DNA from: Hoplostethus atlanticus
Taxonomy: Eukaryota > Chordata > Actinopteri > Trachichthyiformes > Trachichthyidae
NCBI GenBank assembly: GCA_034670405.1
Contig: JAXDDX010000141.1
Span: 350,001 to 414,000 of the forward strand
Length of the DNA: 64,000 nt
Direction of reading: 5' to 3'
In this document: positions 11,652 through 23,489 of the stretch, one piece after another
How the letters are laid out: each line of letters opens with the position of its first letter
Position numbering within the stretch: the stretch's first letter is position 1
Position numbers and translations under genes: made by a program
The notes under the pieces: model-generated
What the model was told of the DNA's origin: nothing
What the model saw: the letters and a program-made list of their open reading frames with translations, nothing else
Database searches by the model: none

Positions 11652-11823
11652 CAATGGTCCTCCATCCTGGTCCTCAGGGCCCAGAGGCCTGCTGGTTTTC
11701 ATTCTAGCCATCCAATCAGGGACTGATTTAGACCTAGCACAGCAGGTGAATGCAATTAACTACCAGGTAGGATAGAAAACCAGCAGTTCTCTGGATCCTG
11801 AGGACTGGAGTTAGGAACCACTG
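11652..11823. mobile_element. Palindromic MITE, hAT-like, with 8-bp target duplication
   Basis: 172 bp whose two halves are near reverse complements: it begins CAATGGTCCTCCATCC and ends ...GGAACCACTG, with ccagcag...ctgctgg arms. The flanks are ccatacag (11644-11651) and gcatacag (11824-11831), a 7-of-8 match as expected for a hAT-type 8-bp target duplication. I recognise it as a very common teleost foldback repeat. No coding capacity. Confidence 0.85.
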
Positions 11824-12027
11824 GCATACAGCACTAGTGACTGTTGATATCCCAGTATTTAAATGCCACAGACAGTTGTTTCTCCAGCATGACATCCCAC
11901 TGAGTAAAGTTTTAAAGCTGTCCATGGTTCTGAAATAGCCTCTGCTGGTCTGACTTCTGCTCCAAAACAATATGGGGTAAAGAGCGTATTCCCCATTTAG
12001 AAAGGACCTTGAAGACCAGACATTTTC

Positions 12028-12316
12028 CTGTACTTTCATTTGACAGATACAGATAATAAAAAGACTCCCATCTGACACCAACAGGCAAAGACTCCCCATA
12101 CAATTTCTCTCCATTTCAGGCAGAGAGAGAGAAAAGGGAGGATCTCTCTTGACACCTGCTGACATCATATTTATTTTCTTTTATTTCAAACTGAGAGAGA
12201 GACAAGATGAGGGATAGCTAGAGATTAAGGATAAAAAAAAGACAGGGAGAGACAGAAACTTGGCGATGTTAGACAGAAACTTAGAAACTTAGTGGAGTGG
12301 CCCTGCCTGAGCCCTG
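12028..12316 (-). repeat. Dispersed repeat 'B', copy 1
   Basis: Reverse complement of 21407-21697 over almost its whole length at high similarity: 'ctgtactttcatttgacag', 'gactcccatctgacacc', 'gacacctgctgacatcat' and 'gggatagctagagattaagg' are all shared. The left boundary is sharp in both copies at ctgtactttc. Family not identified. Confidence 0.85.
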
Positions 12317-12765
12317 AGACCAATATACAAAGGCGGAAGTAACAAATTACAGTTACTCTTGCTACTGTAATTGAGTAGCTTTTTGTATACTTTTGAGTAT
12401 TTCTTGAAGTGAGTAATTGTATTTGCTGACAATATACTAAATGTATCTATGATAGTAGCTTTGTTAACGTTAGTCGAAAAGCAACCCATCCAGCTACCGC
12501 ATTGCTGGTTTGTGTTTGCCTGGTTGTTGTCAAGCTAGCCTCGCTAGCCTTGCTAGCTAGTTGGATAGCATGTAGCAAAAGAAGTAGTAATGTTACTGTA
12601 GAATGTACATTTAATAATAATTAATTAATACGTAATTAATTAATAACTAATTTCAGGTTGAATAATGACATGAATTTTGAAATTTAGAGCTTTAGTGTGT
12701 TCAGCTTAGTCTATAACAATGTCCAGTATCACATATTTAGCTGTCTGTTCTCTTGTCCTCTTTCT

Positions 12766-13625
12766 ATTGCAAGGGAACAATCAGATGTAACAATGTCTGT
12801 TTTTTAAAGGGGCACTGAGTTATCTATGACCTTTATTGGCCTCTATCTGTGACTAGTAGGAATTGTAACATCAACAGAACTGAAATCCTCCTACACAAGT
12901 ACCATCCAAACCGACCACATCGCTGACCCCTTTCGTCTTCTTGAGATGTGGTCCCTTTAAATGGCACTGTGGCAAGGTGCCACAGTACCGAGGTCCGTGA
13001 CAGACAGAGACATAGGCAGGGGAGAGTTAAATGGCCAGGACGGGCCGTTTTATTTGCAACACCCAGCAACATAACAACGGCCCTGGGTCTTGACGGCAGC
13101 TGATCGTCGGCGCCGTCTCCCTCCGCCGGCGCCCTCCCTCGGTCCCGGTGGGCCAGCTGCGGAGCCCCAAGGCTGCCCCAGCCTGCCAGGCTTCCAGGGG
13201 CATCCTGCCCCAACCCCGACCGGTCAGCCCTTGCAGGCGGCTCCCGACTGCGCCTCCGCGTACCTCCGCTGGGCTCCGCGGCAGGAGACGGCCCGCTCCC
13301 GCTCCGTCTCTCCGCTCCATACCCAGCCGACCAGATCCACCATCCCTGTCGGCTCCTCGGTCACACTGCCAGTCTCTCACCCTGGCGCGCACAAGCTCAC
13401 GCATTCACACACACGTTAAAAAGGCCCCAGCCAGCAATCAGGCTCAACTGGCTGCAGCTGGTACCGGATCCAGGAAAGAAGCAGTCCACTAACTCACCTC
13501 TCTCCTGGATCCAATTAAGCCTCCCCCACCCTCCCTCCAGACCGCCACAGGCACAAAAAATAGTAAGTTAGCTATTAAGCGCAGAGCTCCAACAGAAACA
13601 TCTAGTGATGAGGTAATATACTGTA
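12766..13625 (+). repeat. Dispersed repeat 'C', copy 1, split by a solo LTR
   Basis: 12766-12967 and 13555-13625 together correspond in order to the reverse complement of 21108-21390: 'aatcagatgtaacaatg', 'tatctatgacctttattg', then after the LTR 'cgcagagctccaacagaaa' and 'tctagtgatgagg'. The break is the LTR insertion at 12968-13549. Non-coding. Confidence 0.85.
12968..13549 (-). mobile_element. Solo LTR (LTR family 1), 5-bp target duplication
   Basis: 582 bp. Read on the - strand it begins TGTGGCGG and ends GCCACA, with the 5-bp flank ggcac on both sides (12963-12967 and 13550-13554). A polyadenylation signal (aataaa on the - strand) lies in the part that would be R. A piece of the same LTR is at 53005-53117. 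No internal region remains, so it is a fossil left by LTR-LTR recombination. The exact target duplication shows a clean insertion into repeat C. Superfamily not certain; Gypsy/ERV-like by its ends. Confidence 0.85.
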
Positions 13626-14164
13626 TCACCACGCAATATACTGTAATAATGCTTTTTTGTCTTGAGAATGAGGATTTTTAGCCTTCATAGCTGAAATGTG
13701 TTGTGATGCTGGTCATTCACTTGTAGCATCGTCACTGAGCAGTTGAAAATGTGAGTAGCTGGGGGGGGTTGGGAGCATCTTCAAATTCCAGTGGGTGGGG
13801 ATTTTCTGTTCCAGCATTGAGAATGGGCTGGAAAGTGAGTTTTGAAGACCAGAAAATCTCAACACTAATTTCTGAGTCATTGGTATTGATCACTGACCCT
13901 ACCAAACTTCTATGGGGCCAAATGTTACCCCGTATGTGTGACTTTTCTTGGACGAGTGGATGAGTCTCATTTTTCCTATACAGAGCTAACTATGAGAATT
14001 AACTGAAAAGTATTCAGTGATTTTAGTGCCGTTAATGTATTTACCACTTGCAACAGAATGTGCAAAACACTTTGAGAGTGTGTCAAGCTTTCTGCAGCAC
14101 CTATGCCATCTGATGGTTGAAATATGCACTTAGGCCAGTGAAAGCATATGGCACCTTGCAAGTC

Positions 14165-14357
14165 CACAGAATGCATTTTCGCCCACGAAATGTGTTTCAC
14201 AAAAGGAATTTCATACCATGAAATTAATTTTGTACCACAGAAATACTATTTCATCCTCATTCTACGAAATTAAAAGTCACACACTCAATTTCTGCATTCA
14301 GTGGATAAAATCAAACGTGGTGTTTTTGGATTTCGTGTGACGAAAATGCATTTTGTG
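14165..14357. mobile_element. Small foldback element / MITE
   Basis: The left arm aatgcattttcgcccacgaa (14170-14189) and the right arm tttcgtgtgacgaaaatgca (14331-14350) are reverse complements with few differences. The element is about 190 bp and lies inside the hAT-like element. The target duplication is not clear. Confidence 0.55.
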
Positions 14358-14498
14358 CCTTTTGGCGCCCCATAAACCTCTGCCGATATATTATTATTGT
14401 ATATTTTTAAAGTAACTTTTACTCTGAGTACATTTTAAATTAGCTTCTTTGTACAATGAGTAGGATATTTTGATACTCTTTCCACCCCTGCCAATATG

Positions 14499-15592
14499 GC
14501 ATATTGCCACAGTCTGTGCTCCTTGGCTGTGGGTGGTATTTCATTCTGACCACATGCATTATACAGTATTACTGACACCTGCTGTTTGGTATTTATATGT
14601 CAAACATCTGTTGTTTGCCTAGGGCGCCAGTATCACAGGCAAAAAGGATACCATCAATACCGGAGAGATAATCCCCATCGAAAGCAATAAACAGCATTAG
14701 ACTCTGATTTCCAAACGGGAGGAATTCCCATCGAAAAACAAAAATGAAACTTCTTTTTGCCAAAATTGAGCAAAGAGAGGGAAAGACTGGGTGTCTCCAG
14801 TGGTCTGATAGTTTCGTATGTTTGAATTTGAATCCTTTTCATCGTTTTTTGTATCTTTTTTATTTTTTACATCCATTCCTTCAGTATCCAGTTAAGAGTG
14901 ACAGGAAAGATGGGAAGGGAGGGGATGCCATGCGGCAGAAGTCATGAACCGGGTTATAAACTATGGTGTCATCCGTCTGTATTGTGCGCGCCTTTTAGGG
15001 AATTCACATTGCGGCGGATTAAAAGAGAAAAAAAAAAATAGAAAGACATCGTGCTCAGTCTGACAGCACATCCTGCCAAGCCCGCAAGGCTGTACAGTTT
15101 TAACCAGCAAATTCAATATTTTTTTTAAAAGACACTTTCAATCATCAGACACACCGGGGATGTCACAGGATTATCATGTTAAGCTGAATTTTGACACTCA
15201 ACATCCGTTTGGTAAACCTGGAGTGAAAAAGTATATGTATTTCAACTATTGCTCTTTCTGCCAGATCTACAGTCATCTGTCACTGAAAATAAATGACATC
15301 CGGCTTGCCGTCCATCCAATTTTAATACAGCTTTTTTGTTGCTGAGTCACCAGGATACGCTGAATCTATTCTTTTACCCAAACATAGTCTCGGCTATTGA
15401 GGTAATCCCCCCCATTTACAACAATAGACAACCTGTCTTCAGCCGCTTCCAACAGTCTAGACGGATTACCGCAGGCTAATTGAACCGGGTTAAGGTCATA
15501 GCAAGCTCATATTTCTAGCTAATGCTGATAGTGAGCAAATAACAGCCATCAATCCATCTATCTGCAGGGGTATGCGAGCTTATAGTGTGCAA

Positions 15593-15596
<4 letters not shown>
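14499..15596. other. Unassigned intronic sequence
   Basis: No supported feature. Short A/T homopolymers only. Confidence 0.5.

Positions 15597-15626
<30 letters not shown>
15597..15626. repeat. (TG)n microsatellite
   Basis: About 14 TG units. Confidence 0.95.
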
Positions 15627-15627
<1 letters not shown>

Positions 15628-15629
15628 CT

Positions 15630-17090
15630 GACATCTCTTTGGACGGCCTCCTCATTATTGCTGTAAAGGTCTTTCTGGTTGTTTCGCTGCTTTATTGTCG
15701 CAGGAACAGACATCAGGCTGGGTTACATCGCCCACCACCACCTCCGAGTAGCAAAATGAAGGTCCCTTTGTTTTACAATCGCACCGAGGGACAAAGTAGA
15801 TAGCGCTAGAAAATGTTTATCATTTGTCAGAGGGATCTCTTTTAAACTTCCACAATGGTACATTTCTCAATAAATGTAGTTGTTCTGCTGTGTTTTTTTA
15901 TTTTTTATTATGACTAACAGGAGGAGGTAGAGATGAGTTTTTGTGTCTCCGGCTCAAGTACCATAATAGGTTTGCGTTGTCGACAAGTGGGCCACCTGTG
16001 AATAGGAGATGAGATTTACTTCACAATAAGAGTACACCTCGAGCTTTGAAACCATTTCCATTGGCTCCGAGCGAGGTTTGAGAGGGGGCATTTGCATTTT
16101 CATTCAGCCGCGATGCCGCAGAAGAATTTCACGTGTTCGGTTTAGAATTGGCCTAAAGTGCTGCTGAAGCCGCCGGGCCCTTTTTGACTCCTGACGGTTT
16201 TATTGGTGGCGGTCTAGTCTCGTTTGTGTCTTTGTGTTTCAAGTCAGCCAACCATTTAAACCGCCTGTCTTCTTCTTCTTCGTCTGACTGTAGTTTAATA
16301 ATAATTATTAATAATAATTGTAATGTGACACTCCTCCCCCTGGAGCTGGTAGGGATTCTGTGACACTTAAAAAAAGGATGGATGCGTACCACAATGAGAG
16401 CTTCAACCTGGGTTCTCTGTTTGAAGGGCGGTCTCCCTGCACCCTTTGAACACGGGTGAATCAGGCAGGCTGTTTCCACAACACTCCCTGTTTGAATCTA
16501 CCCGTCCCAGTGTCCCTCAAAGTCTTGGTAAAAAAAAATACTAACATGCGGCAGTCGTCATCATGCAGTATTTCCTAAAATTGTTGAAGGCCTTGCAAAT
16601 TCTCTCTGAGCAAATTGTCTCCCCCGTCTTCTGTTGACCATGCAATGTCCAGGTGCAATTCAAATATTTGCCGACGCAGGTAAACATTTGCGTGAATGCG
16701 TCAGGCCCGTGCATATGCGTGCACAATACGGCCTCTGTGTGTCCCCGTTTTGGAAGTCTGCAAAACCGGTCGTTCCATTACGGACGGAAGCGGTGATATT
16801 TTACTTTCATAAGAGAAACATTCAAGAGCATCGGGCCATCTGCACGCTCTGAAGTCAGTAACGTTTAAAATTCATGACAGTTCTATATTCATAGGCTCTA
16901 TTCAAATGTTGATAGTGTTTTATTTAGTTTGGGTTCATATTGTGTAAAAGCCGATAGAGTTCGGCGCACTATTTTTCCTCAAGCTAGCTGGCTGAGTTTC
17001 TGTGACAGTTTTACACTCAAGCACACCTCTTGTGAGGAGACAACAAGACCTTGGGGAGAGAGGCTTACAGCGCCAAGGTGACTCTATACG
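15630..17090. other. Mostly unassigned sequence with a dispersed-repeat-like patch
   Basis: 16320-16470 contains 'ctggagctggtagggattc' and 'gagcttcaacctgggttctc', resembling common fish interspersed repeats and related to 3440-3665. Elsewhere nothing is recognised. Confidence 0.4.
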
Positions 17091-17174
17091 TGTGTGTGTG
17101 TGTCGGCACACTCATGACTCATCCTTCATAATGTACTGAGCGTGCACCCTTGAGAATCTCTTTCTCGTCCTGCT

Positions 17175-17390
17175 CTCTCTGCCACTAATCTCCCTCTCTC
17201 TCTCTCTCTCTCCCTTTCTCTCTCTCTCTACTTCTTTCTTTCTCCATTCCCCATGTGTATCTCTTTCCTTCGGTCTCCCATTTTTCTTTCATGTCTTACT
17301 TCCTCTCCTTATCTCTTCCTTCCTACCACCTTCCTCGCTCTCTGTCTCGCGCTCTCTCTCTTTCTCGCATTCTCTCTCTCTTGTTTGGCC
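17175..17390. repeat. (CT)n-rich tract
   Basis: Interrupted CTCTCT runs over about 200 bases, with 'tctctcgc' variants. Confidence 0.85.
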
Positions 17391-17454
17391 AATGGCTGTC
17401 TGCAGTGACTGGCAGCATACAAACAAGACTCCTGGGTTGTAGGCTAGAGGCGTA

Positions 17455-17739
17455 TACACACACACACACACACACACACATGCTCTCGCCACCAAAGACA
17501 AATACACAAATACATACAGTCACATAAGGGCTTTGCATGCACACAGGCACTCATACATACACACACTTATATGCACCACACACACGTCTCCTCTTCTGTC
17601 TACATGCTGCCATGCACACATTGTACTGCTGCATAGGCTAGAGGCTTATACACACACACATCACATACTAGCACCCACCCACACATACACAGTGCCTCGA
17701 AGAGACTCATACATAAGTCACACAGACAATTTTGTATGC

Positions 17740-17789
<50 letters not shown>

Positions 17790-17916
17790 TCCCCATCTGC
17801 ACTGCCAGATACACTTGGATTTGATGGATCGACATGGATTTGACCCCAACACCTCATGCCAGTGTACACTCTGCCCATCACACTCTGCCCCCCCCCACAC
17901 ACACACACACACACAT
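17455..17916. repeat. (CA)n microsatellite cluster with a short local duplication
   Basis: CA runs at 17456-17481, 17743-17788 and 17896-17915. The phrase 'taggctagaggcgtataca' (17441) recurs as 'taggctagaggcttataca' (17634), so a ~193-bp segment looks duplicated. Confidence 0.85.
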
Positions 17917-17919
17917 TGC

Positions 17920-18870
17920 TACATTTGTGAGGACATTCCATGTTAATTTTCTAACCTCTAGCTTTAACCATTACCACCACTCTCCTCCCCTTATCTTGAC
18001 TTTCAACCGAATGTCCTTAAATTCTCACTGTCACTTGTTTGCATTTACTTGCATCTTGACCCATTTACAACCTTGAAGGAAATCCTGAGTACATACTGTC
18101 TGGCAAAAAGCAAATGGTTGAACAAGGGTTCTGAAGTGATGCTTTCCTCCTTGAGTATATACAAAACTGATAGATGTGAGAAATAGAGACAACAAATCAC
18201 ATCCAAGGTCACAGTGCTGCATCATAGATAACTGTTTATTGGGTTTGTCGGGTTTGTTTGATCTGTATATGAGTATTATTTTGAAATTTTGAGCTGGTGT
18301 ACTAGAGGCAGCGTTGGTATGTGACACATGGACGTGGAAAACAGCGCTTGTGCATTAGGGTGAATGGACATGGAGTTTTCTATTTCTGAGATGTTCAAAG
18401 TAGATTTTAACAAAACTCAACTTCTGCGTGTCTACTTTTTTCACAAATATTTGTTTTGTATTTACTAGGAATCCATTGCATTATATCTAGTCTTTGACGA
18501 GACGCTTCTTCATTATATGTTGTCAAAGTTTTCAATGGGTTGCATTTGGACTTAAGATGCATGAAGGACACACAAACAAATAATCCATTCTTGTCAGTCA
18601 GACAGACACACACACGTACACCCTAACACTTGTCAGTCAGCAGTGAAGCCAGTCATGGTGTTTTCCACTCTGTTTGGTATTCAGGTCATATGAGTGACTG
18701 GATGCTAAGCAGACAACTGAACAAGTGGTTGGCATGGGATTCAGACAGTATAAGCTGTCACCTGTCACTCAAAAAAGGCACTCGCATGTCATCACTGCCC
18801 TGTTGAAACCTTGCATCCTTGCATCCCCTTGCATTCTCTTTCTTCTTAGTAAGGAACATATACTGTATAT
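17920..18870. other. Unassigned intronic sequence
   Basis: No gene or recognised mobile element. Confidence 0.5.
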
Positions 18871-18877
18871 GTATGTA

Positions 18878-20035
18878 ATAACAATAATATCTTTATTTTT
18901 ATAGCAGTTTTCTAAACAAAATTACAAAGTACTTCACAACCAAGAAAAATGAAAGGCAACAATGACAAAGATCAATAGGAGAAATGAGACCGGATTGGAG
19001 AGATAAGACAGAACGAACAATGAGGTACAAAACAATGAAAGCCAAAAGGATAAAAAGAAAGGAATAAATAAATATCAGACAAGGCAATAAGGATAAAATA
19101 ATTAAAAGCCAAATATCACAGAAAGGCTTTACGGTAAAAGTTATTTTTAAGGGGAAGATGATACTGACACGTGAACTCCTGATGACAAAAGCCTAGTCAC
19201 CTTTAATTTTAGCCTGGTTACTTTTAGTTTTTAACCTGGTTACCAAAGAAAGAGAGAGATGAGATGAGAGAGATGCCAAAATAGGGGAGATATGACCTCG
19301 TCTCTTAGTTTTAGTTAAAATAATTGCTGCAGCATTTTGAACACAGTGGAGGTGTTCAATCTCTTTTTGGTTAAGGCAGGTAAACAGGGCATTACAGTTA
19401 TCAAGGAGATAAGAAATAAAAGCATGTATAATCCTCTCTGTATTTGCTATATTTGCTGAAGTTTAAGACAGATCTAACTTTTGAAATGTTTCTGAGATGA
19501 AAAAAGCATGACTGAACAAACTTTTTTCTATGTTGCTCAAAGTTAAGGCTTTAGGCTGGGTCAAATAGGACTCCTAAGTTCTTTGGCGCTTAATATATTG
19601 ATTTAGTGAACTAAGGGCAAGTCAAATTAGGCTGGATGCACTCTCAGGGCCTTTAACACGGATTTCAGATTTGTCCAAGTTTAATTGTTGCAAACTTTTG
19701 GACATCCAGTCCTTGATATGTGATAAACAGCTATGCGGAGAGGCCAACTTATTTAGTTCACTTGGCTTGACTGAGAGGTACAGCTGCGTATCGTCTGCAT
19801 AACAGTGAAATGAGATACTATGCTGCCTAATTAAACTACCCGAAGGGAGCATATACAGAGAGAATAAAATTGGTCCAAGAATTGAGCCTTGTGGCACACC
19901 ACATGTGATCAAGGACTGAGAGAAGAAATAGCCATCAATGGGCACAAGAAATGTCCTATCAGTCAGGTATGATGATAACCAATCTAGGGTGGTTCCTGAA
20001 ATACCAACCCACTTCCTCAATCTATCATGTAGCTG
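18878..20035 (-). mobile_element. L2-clade LINE, 3' half of the reverse transcriptase plus 3' tail
   Basis: LINE that copies itself by target-primed reverse transcription. On the - strand 19622-20020 is one open stretch of 132 residues with RT motifs: WVGISGTTLDWLSSYL, then GVPQGSILGPILFSLYMLP (RT motif 4), then FHCYADDTQLYL (the catalytic YADD box, intact). Further downstream come a NCNALFTCLNQ-like segment (canonical L2: DYCNALFTGL) and QNAAA.ILTKTKRR, interrupted by frame changes. The 3' end at 18878-18935 reads as 'actttgtaattttg ... aaataaaga', the usual L2 tail. It is 5'-truncated, as LINEs commonly are, and decayed downstream of the YADD box. Confidence 0.9.
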
Positions 20036-20039
20036 CTAA

Positions 20040-20715
20040 GATAGTCAGGGTTGAAAATAAAAGGCTTTTTTTTGCATGGACAGAAATGAAGGATAAATGG
20101 ATGATGGATGAAGGCAGACATGTTTTGTTGCTTGTCACTCGGTGTGTCACTCCAGAATCTGAAGCATGGTGGGGGCAAAAATAGTTAACTTTGTTCCTTC
20201 ATTTTCCCACTGTTTGCCAGCAATGGATCAATATAGATCCTACAGATGAAAGTAGATGCATTTTTGTTATGCTTGTCACTCAGAAGCAATTCCAACAGTG
20301 GAAGAAGACATACTATAAGCGTGGATGTTCTTTGGAGGGAAGTGACTGGCAGACAGGGGAGCTGGTGGCCACGGGATTGAGGCATGATGATCTGTCACTT
20401 GATACCCATTGAACCAATCAGATGGCAGGGATGGATCCATGCTGGGTCAACTGGTTTATTTTCCTTCTCTTTACATGCATGATAAACACAGACAGGCAAA
20501 CTCTGAGAACATAAGCATGATGACGTGTTAATCATATTCTCAGAGGATGCAGTCTAAAAATGTTTTTAAGAGAATGGATACACGCAGAGTTGCTACTAAT
20601 TAAAATGCAAATCAAAGTGGTGCATGTGGTCAGGCATAATGTGCCAATGACTCAATGGTTACTTGTCCAGGTGCTGAGATTTCTGGATTTCACTTGGATG
20701 AGTCATGAGTGCGCA
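20040..20715. other. Unassigned intronic sequence
   Basis: No recognised feature. It separates an L2 fragment from a CA repeat. Confidence 0.5.

Positions 20716-20716
<1 letters not shown>

Positions 20717-20760
<44 letters not shown>
20717..20760. repeat. (CA)n microsatellite
   Basis: About 21 CA units. Confidence 0.95.
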
Positions 20761-20764
<4 letters not shown>

Positions 20765-21107
20765 ACAGAGTCACCTTGGTGCTGTAGATATATTTCCGCA
20801 CTGGGTATCCAAATGAAGCCATGATGTTTGTGGTGGTGGGAAATGTGACGGAGTGCAGATCAGCAGCAGGAACTGGAATGACGGCGACATATGGAAACAG
20901 CTGATTAAAGTAATACAGAGTGCATCGATTTGTGATTGGTTGCCAAGTGGGTGTGAGAGAAGGTGTGGAAATACTTGAACTTAGCTGATTGGATGATGTA
21001 ACTTATTTAAACTAATTGGATAATATGTAGTGATTGGAAGGGTAGAGGGATATCTTGTTAATGAAGTAATCTTCTTGATTGAAGCTGAGCTTCATTTTGC
21101 ATGTTGA

Positions 21108-21390
21108 CATATTATCTCTTCACTAGACATTTCTGTTGGAGCTCTGCGCTAATTAGCTAGCTTGCTCATTTTTATTGTTTGTCAGTTACAGGCCACCATT
21201 GCTGAAGAAGACGAGAGGGATGAGAGATGTGGGGGTTTTGCGTTGTACCAGAAACTTGTGTGGGAGGATTTAAGTTCTGTCAATGTTGTTGCAATTCTTA
21301 CTGGTCGCTGATGGAGGTCAATAAAGGTCATAGATAACTTAATGCTCCTTTAAAAACACATTGTTACATCTGATTTTCCCTTGTAATATG
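21108..21390 (-). repeat. Dispersed repeat 'C', copy 2 (uninterrupted)
   Basis: On the - strand this is the most continuous of three copies: 'attacaagggaaaatcagat', 'tatctatgacctttattgac', 'gcaacaacattgacagaac', 'cttcttcagcaatgg' and 'gcgcagagctccaacagaaa' in order. It immediately precedes repeat B (21407-21697), about 16 bases away. Confidence 0.85.
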
Positions 21391-21406
21391 TATGTTTGCC
21401 TCCAAT

Positions 21407-21697
21407 CAGGTCTCAGGCAAGGCCGCTCCACTAAGTTTCTGTCTAACATCGCCAAGTTTCTATCTCTCCTTGTCTTTTTATCCTTAATCTCTAGCTATCC
21501 CTCACCCTGTCAGTCTCTCTCTGTCTCTCTCTCAGTTTGAAATAAAGGAAAGGAAATATGATGTCAGCAGGTGTCAAGAGGGATCCTCCCTTTCTCTCTC
21601 TCTGCCTGAAATGGAGAGAAATTGGATGGGGAGTCGTTGCCTGTTGGTGTCAGATGGGAGTCTTTTTATTATCTGTATCTGTCAAATGAAAGTACAG
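21407..21697 (+). repeat. Dispersed repeat 'B', copy 2
   Basis: Inverted relative to 12028-12316 and closely similar along its length. It abuts the 3' side of the L2 fragment at 21698-22600. Confidence 0.85.
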
Positions 21698-22600
21698 TAC
21701 GTATTTAAAAGAGCAAGTTAGACACATTTAAAGGCCAGAGAGTAAAAATAAGTTTTCACTTGACTTTTAAGAGCTTCAGAGGATTCAGCTGATCTTTGGT
21801 GAAGGCTATTCCACAGCGGGGAGCTGACACAGCACAGCCTTTATCGCTCTCTATCTCTAATTGTTTCAGGTGAGACCGTGGAACAGCTAGGAGCCCCTGA
21901 TCAGCAGACCTGAGGGTTCTAGCGGCATTGTAGGGGGATAGCAGATCAGAAATGTAACTGGGCGCAAGGCTTTATAGACATAAACATTAAGATTTTAAAA
22001 TAAATTCTGCAGCAGACATGGAGCATGTAAAGGGATGCCAGAGCTGGGGTGATATGGTCCCTCTTTTTAGATCTAGACGGGAGCCTAGACGGGAAAAGGA
22101 AATTTTACTAATACTAATACTAGTACAGTGAGTTGCAGTAATCAAGCCCTGAGGGAATGAATGCATGAATAACGTTTTCAAGTCTGAAAAGGACAAAATG
22201 CTCTTCATGTTTGCAATAATTCTCAACACACTCAACAACTCTCTTGCAATAACTCTCAAGCGCCATCAAAGACCACAGCAAGATTTCTCACAGCTGGTTT
22301 TACCAGGGGCGCCCAATTTCCTTTAGCGACAGGAGGACTGAATAAAATATTGTCAGATTTATCCTCAGTTAGCTAGAGACAGTTCTGTGCCATCCAACAT
22401 TTAATGTCCTGGAGACAGTCACTGAGGGCAGTGAGGCATGGTCTGGGTTTTGCGGCTTTATGGGGAGGTATATCTGTGTATCGTCTGTGAAGCAATGGAA
22501 GGCTAGATTATATTTTTTGATAATTTGACCCAGAGGGAGTATGTATACTGAAAAGATGATAGGTCCTACAATAGAACCTTGAGGAACCCCACAAATAGAT
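21698..22600 (-). mobile_element. L2-clade LINE reverse transcriptase fragment, decayed
   Basis: On the - strand the 5' end opens with GVPQGSIVGPIIFSVYILPL (RT motif 4), then FHCFTDDTQIYL, where the catalytic YADD reads FTDD, so the active site is altered. Further on come VIHAFIPSGLDYCNS, KKRDHITPALASL and a C-terminal ALKSQVKTYFYSLAF. The spread of recognisable blocks over 900 bp with stops and shifts between marks it as old and dead. It is a different copy from 18878-20035, with a different downstream sequence. Confidence 0.85.
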
Positions 22601-22626
22601 TATTTAAAGCCACTTTAAGCCATATG

Positions 22627-22950
22627 TGTAGCTGCAACAGTACTGGATATCAGTCATGCTGGATCACACTGAGTTTTTGCTAGCTCTCTGTGATGTTGTG
22701 ATTCTGTGTCATCTGTGATTCATGATATATATTATATTAAAATATTAAAATCTGAGTTGGAATCAAAACAAATGTTATAATACTATCAATAACCATCAAT
22801 TGTTTAATATCAATTGATTATTGATACAATTGTGCTATGAGATTCTTGTGCCGGCACAGTTCTCAGCAGCACAAATGCATTATGTATGATGTGTGATCTA
22901 TGCATCATGAAGGCAAATACATGGCTGCAACAGTTCTGAATATCAGCAAG
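22627..22950. repeat. Short direct repeat around an AT-rich spacer
   Basis: 'gctgcaacagtactggatat' (22630) and 'gctgcaacagttctgaatat' (22924) are direct repeats about 294 bases apart, with an AT-rich palindromic middle (tcaattgtttaatatcaatt near 22796). Possibly a decayed element; unassigned. Confidence 0.45.
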
Positions 22951-23489
22951 TCAATATTTGCACTCTCACCTGTCTCCAGTCATGGGCGGTAACAGTAATA
23001 TTATTACCTCGTTATTAGTAACGTAACAAATTACTATTTCAATTTCAGCAATAATACAGTTACCAATCAGAGAAATAAGTTGTTACAACGATACAGCGTT
23101 ACCCTTGGTATCACCCCTTCATATCTTTTTTAATAGTTTTAATGAGCCAATCACCATCCTGGATTTATTTTCGTCAAAACTGAAGGACACGTCGTACACC
23201 ACACACTGTGCTAGCGAGCTAGCTTGAAGGATGGATGCTAATTAAACGAGTCAGCATAGGTTCAGATAGCACATTCTGTCACTTGTTTCATCACTTTTTG
23301 TCTTCAAATGGCATTTGATATTTGACATAAATTGGACTTTTGGGATCCATGGAGGAAGGCAGAAATGCCTATTAGTGATTGACTTTATAGTGAGAGGGGT
23401 GAGAGCGAAGAAGGGTGGATAGATAGACAGTCAGACAGACAGACAGACAGACAGAGAGGTTGGAAATCAGCAATTGTATTCTGAGCAGT

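Larger units (their letters stand above)
12328..14490. mobile_element. hAT-like DNA transposon remnant hosting nested insertions
   Basis: The left end CAAAGGCGGAAGTAAC and the right end ...CTTTCCACCCCTG form imperfect inverted ends. The flanks ccaatata (12320-12327) and ccaatatg (14491-14498) agree at 7 of 8 positions, a hAT-type target duplication. Subterminal sequence 'gtaacaaattac...gttact' / 'agtaacttttactctgagta' is typical of fish hAT elements. Of its 2.16 kb, at least 580 bp is a solo LTR, about 270 bp is repeat C and about 190 bp a foldback element. No transposase was recognised. Confidence 0.6.

Noticed and set aside
13027-13404. GC-rich ORFs of 100-126 residues on both strands
   Set aside because: They lie wholly inside the solo LTR at 12968-13549.
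19622-20020. Host gene encoding an RT-like protein
   Set aside because: It is an L2 LINE fragment with the standard L2 tail downstream.
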